The position numbers and the translations under genes are program-made. The notes under the pieces were generated by a model, which saw only the letters and a program-made list of their open reading frames with translations, did not search any database and had not been told where the DNA came from. Shown in pieces: positions 6,813 to 8,879 of a DNA stretch of 8,879 bases. Source of the stretch: Lachnospiraceae bacterium (lineage in GTDB: Bacteria > Bacillota > Clostridia > Lachnospirales > Lachnospiraceae); the NCBI GenBank assembly GCA_009774395.1, contig VSNQ01000159.1, positions 1 to 8,879 of the forward strand, read 5' to 3'. Numbering within the stretch: position 1 is the stretch's first letter; each line of letters opens with the position of its first letter.

Positions 6813-6928
6813 ATCTGCAAGAGAGACTGTCGCAATACGCTATGATTATCCAAGATATCGTATCAATCGCAACACAATGTCAGACGCTCTTTTATATGTT
6901 TGTCTTAATGCGACAGCCCCTTGCAGAT
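6813..6928 (-). repeat. Long-armed inverted repeat; likely clpP terminator or structured RNA
   Basis: The outer arms are ATCTGCAAG (6813-6821) and CTGTCGCA (6827-6834), pairing with TGCGACAG (6909-6916) and CTTGCAGAT (6920-6928). Only the middle differs (AGAGA against CCC), and 74 bases lie between. The interior has its own small stem: ATACG (6835-6839) with CGTAT (6859-6863), capped by TATC-CAA-GATA (6847-6857). Read on the minus strand the structure ends in GCAGA followed by five T, so it can terminate clpP transcription. On the plus strand no T-run follows. The length and the branched interior are more than a simple terminator needs, so an inserted small repeat or a 3'-UTR RNA is possible. 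Confidence 0.6.
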
Positions 6929-6956
6929 AATATCCTTTCGTTATACTCACGAACAA

Positions 6957-7565
6957 TTAAACTTTCTTATCCATTCTTTCTTGATTAAATATTTTATCAA
7001 TAATTCCATATTCCAGTGCTTCCTGCGCTGACATATAATTGTCACGTTCTGTGTCGCGCTTGATTTCCTCCTCTGTTTTTCCTGTGTTTTGTGCTAAAAT
7101 ACGGTTTAGCCGCTGTTTGCTTCTCTGCATTTTTTCTGAAATAATTTGAATATCTGTGGCCTGCCCCTGAACACCATTACCGTGAATTGCAGGCTGGTGA
7201 ATCATTATCTCCGCATTGGGCAGCGCAAATCGCTTTCCTTTTGTACCGCCCGCAAGTAGAAAAGCCCCAAAACTAGCCGCCATTCCAATGCAGACTGTGG
7301 AAACATCACATCGGATATACTGCATTGTGTCATAAATTGCAAATCCAGCAGATACCGACCCGCCTGGGCTGTTAATATAGAGTTGAATATCTTTATCAGG
7401 ATCTTCCGCCTCCAAAAAGAGCAGCTGCGCAACGATTACGCCTGCCGAAGCCTCACTTACCTCCTCACCAAGAATAATAATCCGATCTGACAGCAGACGG
7501 GAAAAAATATCATAACTGCGTTCGCCACGGCTCGTCTGCTGTATTACATAAGGTATCATACTCAT
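6957..7565 (-). CDS. clpP: ClpP-type ATP-dependent serine protease subunit, 202 aa
   Basis: Proteolytic subunit forming the tetradecameric barrel that works with ClpX/ClpA/ClpC unfoldases in the cytosol. With the start at 7565 (M-S-M-I-P-Y-V-I-Q-Q-T-S-R-G-E-R) the catalytic Ser98 and His123 fall at the usual ClpP numbers. The third member is Asp175 (E-R-D-N-Y-M), three later than the usual Asp172 because of a small insertion after I-M-I-H-Q-P (A-I-H-G-N-G instead of L-G-G). The serine motif reads G-M-A-A-S-F-G-A-F-L-L; most ClpP have Met where Phe stands. A frame open from 7622 is rejected as N-terminal extension. No strong ribosome site precedes 7565. Instead the ATG overlaps the stop of the upstream AraC-type gene (ATGA), implying coupled translation. 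No clpX or tig gene is adjacent, so this is probably an accessory ClpP paralogue rather than the tig-clpP-clpX housekeeping copy (inference). Confidence 0.9.
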   Translation of the reverse strand: MSMIPYVIQQTSRGERSYDIFSRLLSDRIIILGEEVSEASAGVIVAQLLFLEAEDPDKDIQLYINSPGGSVSAGFAIYDTMQYIRCDVSTVCIGMAASFGAFLLAGGTKGKRFALPNAEIMIHQPAIHGNGVQGQATDIQIISEKMQRSKQRLNRILAQNTGKTEEEIKRDTERDNYMSAQEALEYGIIDKIFNQERMDKKV

Positions 7566-7993
7566 GCCGCTGCCCTGCCTTTCTGCATTTGCCCCCATCT
7601 TGTAGTTTGCCCAAAAGCACATAGCGAAAACAAAAGCGAAAACTTTATTCTATTTATGCATAAATTCTTTACGCCATTTTTACGGTATTCCTGTGGTGTG
7701 ACTTGAAACACTTGATGAAACGCAAATGTAAATGCCTGCTGTGATTGATAATGCGCATGATACGCAATCTCAACAATTGGACTTTCTGTTTCTATTAATT
7801 CCTTTGCGGCTCTATCAAGGCGCTGTTGTTTAATATACTGGTATATGGTATATCCGGTATTTTTAAGAAAGACCCGCGAAATATAATACTTAGAATAATA
7901 AAGTTCCTTGGAAAGTGTTTCCAAACACAAATCTTTATCCATATTTTCCGCAACATAAGATATAATTTTCTCTATTATTTGATACTGATCCAT
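7562..7993 (-). CDS. Small AraC/XylS-type regulator with unusual C-terminal tail, 143 aa
   Basis: A DNA-binding regulator made almost only of the AraC domain with its two helix-turn-helix motifs. The first is about residues 23-47 (C-L-E-T-L-S-K-E-L-Y-Y-S-K-Y-Y-I-S-R-V-F). The second is about 71-105 (S-P-I-V-E-I-A-Y-H-A-H-Y-Q-S-Q-Q-A-F), ending with the family signature F-x-V-T-P-Q-E-Y-R-K. It is SoxS/MarA-like in size and has no effector-binding domain. The last ~35 residues are not family-like (hydrophobic L-L-F-S-L-C-A-F-G then basic) and run into the clpP start, sharing ATGA with it. They may be a read-through tail after loss of a C-terminal domain. ATG at 7993 is chosen because AGGAGG lies 6 bases upstream; the in-frame ATG at 8011 lies before that site. 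It probably controls its own operon, including clpP (inference). Confidence 0.82.
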   Translation of the reverse strand: MDQYQIIEKIISYVAENMDKDLCLETLSKELYYSKYYISRVFLKNTGYTIYQYIKQQRLDRAAKELIETESPIVEIAYHAHYQSQQAFTFAFHQVFQVTPQEYRKNGVKNLCINRIKFSLLFSLCAFGQTTRWGQMQKGRAAA

Positions 7994-8044
7994 AACAATC
8001 CTCCTATTCATTATTATTTAGATAATGCATTCTTGCTATGGACT

Positions 8045-8074
8045 ATTTTATCACATATCATTTTCTTTTGTCTT
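8045..8074 (-). promoter_or_regulatory. Possible promoter of araC-type gene and clpP
   Basis: On the minus strand: AAGACA (8069-8074), 18 bases, TAAAAT (8045-8050), about 50 bases before the start codon. The match is moderate. The gap after the transporter gene shows only a weak A/T stem (no convincing terminator), so read-through from the transporter gene is also possible. Confidence 0.35.
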
Positions 8075-8096
8075 AATAAAAATTGCCCTTTATTGA

Positions 8097-8528
8097 TTAC
8101 TCCCATTTAAATAATACAAATCCACCTATTGCAACAAGCGCTCCAATTACTTTGCGCCAGCTAAAAGGTTGTTTATCCACGCCAAATATACCAAACAGTT
8201 CAATTAAATACGCCACAATTAACTGTGCGATTACAATTAACATCACTGCTTTTGCAGGGCCTAACGCATCCATGCTTTTAATTACCGTCAATGTAATAAA
8301 AGCCCCCATAACACCCCCCAACAGAAAATATTTTGGTTCAACCGCAAGCAAATTTTTCACCGGTGTCCTATCAGACGCCACCCATGCTACAATACACACC
8401 AAAAAAGCCGTAAACTGCACAAAAGCGTTTGCTGTCCACATACTCGTTGCTTCTGTCACTTTTGTGTTAAAAACACCCTGAACGCTCATCAATGCCCCTG
8501 ATATCAATGCAATAAACAATCCAATCAT
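8097..8528 (-). CDS. Half-size DMT-family membrane transporter (YdcZ/DUF606 type), 143 aa
   Basis: An inner-membrane protein of the drug/metabolite transporter superfamily. About five hydrophobic segments are visible (residues about 1-20, 33-52, 67-88, 91-114, 124-142), the layout of half a 10-helix DMT protein. The first segment carries the family motif G-A-L-M-S-V-Q-G-V-F-N-T (11-22). Proteins of this size act as homo- or heterodimers, often as tandem gene pairs; only one copy is present here. The substrate is not predictable. The start ATG at 8528 has a GGATGGTG ribosome site about 7 bases upstream, and both lie in a perfect hairpin (8519-8570) that could control translation. It is the first gene of a minus-strand run with the AraC-type gene and clpP. 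Confidence 0.85.
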   Translation of the reverse strand: MIGLFIALISGALMSVQGVFNTKVTEATSMWTANAFVQFTAFLVCIVAWVASDRTPVKNLLAVEPKYFLLGGVMGAFITLTVIKSMDALGPAKAVMLIVIAQLIVAYLIELFGIFGVDKQPFSWRKVIGALVAIGGFVLFKWE

Positions 8529-8570
8529 ATTTGTACACCATCCTTTTTTTATTTACAAATATGATTGGAT
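8519..8570 (-). promoter_or_regulatory. Perfect 17-bp hairpin sequestering the transporter start codon
   Basis: The arms 8519-8535 and 8554-8570 are exact reverse complements (ATCCAATCATATTTGTA on the plus strand at 8519) with an 18-base spacer. In the mRNA the 3' arm contains the AUG and codons 2-3 of the transporter, and the A-rich loop carries the ribosome site GGAUGGUG. Folding would block initiation while leaving the Shine-Dalgarno exposed. It could equally be a DNA operator. Confidence 0.75.
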
Positions 8571-8591
8571 ATTTTTAGGCAGATTATTCAA

Positions 8592-8619
8592 AGATTATTC
8601 TATAAATGAGCAAATTCAA
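8592..8619 (-). promoter_or_regulatory. Possible promoter of the transporter gene
   Basis: On the minus strand: TTGAAT (8614-8619), 16 bases, TAATCT (8592-8597). Transcription would begin near 8585, so the whole start-codon hairpin would be in the leader. A 9-bp direct repeat AGATTATTC (8581-8589 and 8592-8600, 11-bp period) overlaps the -10. The -35 lies at the inner edge of the left arm of the 8600-8772 repeat. Confidence 0.3.
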
Positions 8620-8772
8620 AATATTTACTAAATTTCATTTTTAGTCAGCCCTAAAACGCACAATCAGCAAATGCTATACGCACAAATAATTTACATTAAT
8701 TTGAATCCATTCATTTAGCAATTGGTTCAAATCAAGAATTTTTGTGCAACTTTCAGATTTGCTCATTTATAG
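8600..8772. repeat. Nested inverted-repeat element, MITE-like or structured RNA
   Basis: The terminal arms CTATAAATGAGCAAAT (8600-8615) and ATTTGCTCATTTATAG (8757-8772) are perfect 16-bp reverse complements separated by 141 bases. Two further arm pairs are nested inside. The first is GCACAAATAATT (8680-8691) with AATTTTTGTGC (8737-8747). The second is ATTTGAATCC (8699-8708) with GGTTCAAAT (8724-8732, one bulge). A separate stem, ACTAAA/TTTAGT (8627-8632 with 8640-8645), sits on the left. Both ends carry TA, the target dinucleotide of Tc1/mariner and IS630-type elements. There is no open frame of note inside. A non-autonomous element (MITE, about 171 bp) or a folded RNA gene would fit. Confidence 0.6.
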
Positions 8773-8879
8773 TACATATATTAGCGCTTATTTAATATAT
8801 ACACACCACTTTACAACTTTTTGAAAAATAAAATAACACACAAGGCACTTTCTAATGTATAATAAGTTTGCAACAAAAC
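8773..8879. other. AT-rich right edge without a visible gene
   Basis: No coding frame is supported here. A TATAAT at 8858-8863 preceded by TG could be the -10 of a rightward promoter for a gene beyond the window, but no good -35 is found at the right spacing. Confidence 0.3.

Noticed and set aside
6929..6956. TTCGT/ACGAA mini-hairpin between the inverted repeat and the clpP stop
   Set aside because: Five base pairs and no T-run; not convincing as a terminator.
7566..7622. N-terminal extension of ClpP to an ATG at 7622 or 7598
   Set aside because: Neither start has a ribosome site; catalytic residues take standard numbers only with the start at 7565, and the added residues overlap the regulator tail.
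1..8879. CRISPR arrays, tRNA or rRNA genes, known riboswitches, complete insertion sequences
   Set aside because: No regularly spaced repeats, tRNA-like cloverleaf, rRNA stretch, or transposase frame was seen on either strand.

Overview
The window is AT-rich bacterial DNA with strong AGGAGG-type ribosome binding sites and sigma-A style promoters. Genes are short-spaced or overlapping. The gene content is a stand-alone SufBC-like Fe-S pair, a soluble hybrid histidine kinase with a PocR sensor domain, a second-type ClpP, and small CopG-like regulators. Together these point to an anaerobic Firmicute of the class Clostridia, possibly near Lachnospiraceae or Anaerotignaceae. The genus cannot be fixed from sequence alone.

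Layout, left to right. (1) 1-600: a small regulatory island with two divergent ribbon-helix-helix (RHH) genes, one intact (292-459, +) and one apparently truncated (48-152, -). They are separated by a compact control region with three copies of a 17-bp palindrome (GTTCATACTTTATGAAC type). One copy exactly fills the 17-bp spacer of a consensus promoter. This looks like accessory or mobile-element DNA. A strong bidirectional hairpin terminator (549-596) separates it from the next unit. (2) 660-2900, minus strand: a probable operon sufC - SufB/D-like scaffold - nitroreductase, which looks like the minimal two-gene SMS (SmsCB) Fe-S assembly system. (3) 3083-6752, plus strand and divergent from the Fe-S operon: a two-gene phosphorelay. 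It consists of a response regulator with pseudo-receiver plus receiver and no output domain, and a 920-residue cytosolic hybrid kinase (PocR, HisKA, HATPase, pseudo-receiver, receiver, HPt). (4) 6957-8528, minus strand: a half-size DMT transporter, a small AraC-type regulator, and clpP. The regulator stop and the clpP start share an ATGA, implying translational coupling. (5) 8529-8879: no gene seen, but rich in inverted repeats. A perfect 17-bp hairpin covers the transporter start codon, and a ~171-bp nested inverted-repeat element resembles a MITE or a structured RNA.

Several genes (scaffold, both phosphorelay genes, the AraC gene and clpP) have an in-frame upstream ATG that is probably not the start. 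For all but clpP the real Shine-Dalgarno lies between the two ATGs. Coordinates below use the preferred start.

No wholly new system with demonstrable function is visible. The strongest second-look items are the RHH operator array, the start-codon hairpin of the transporter, the 8600-8772 repeat element, the output-less phosphorelay with paired pseudo-receivers, and the coupled araC-clpP unit.
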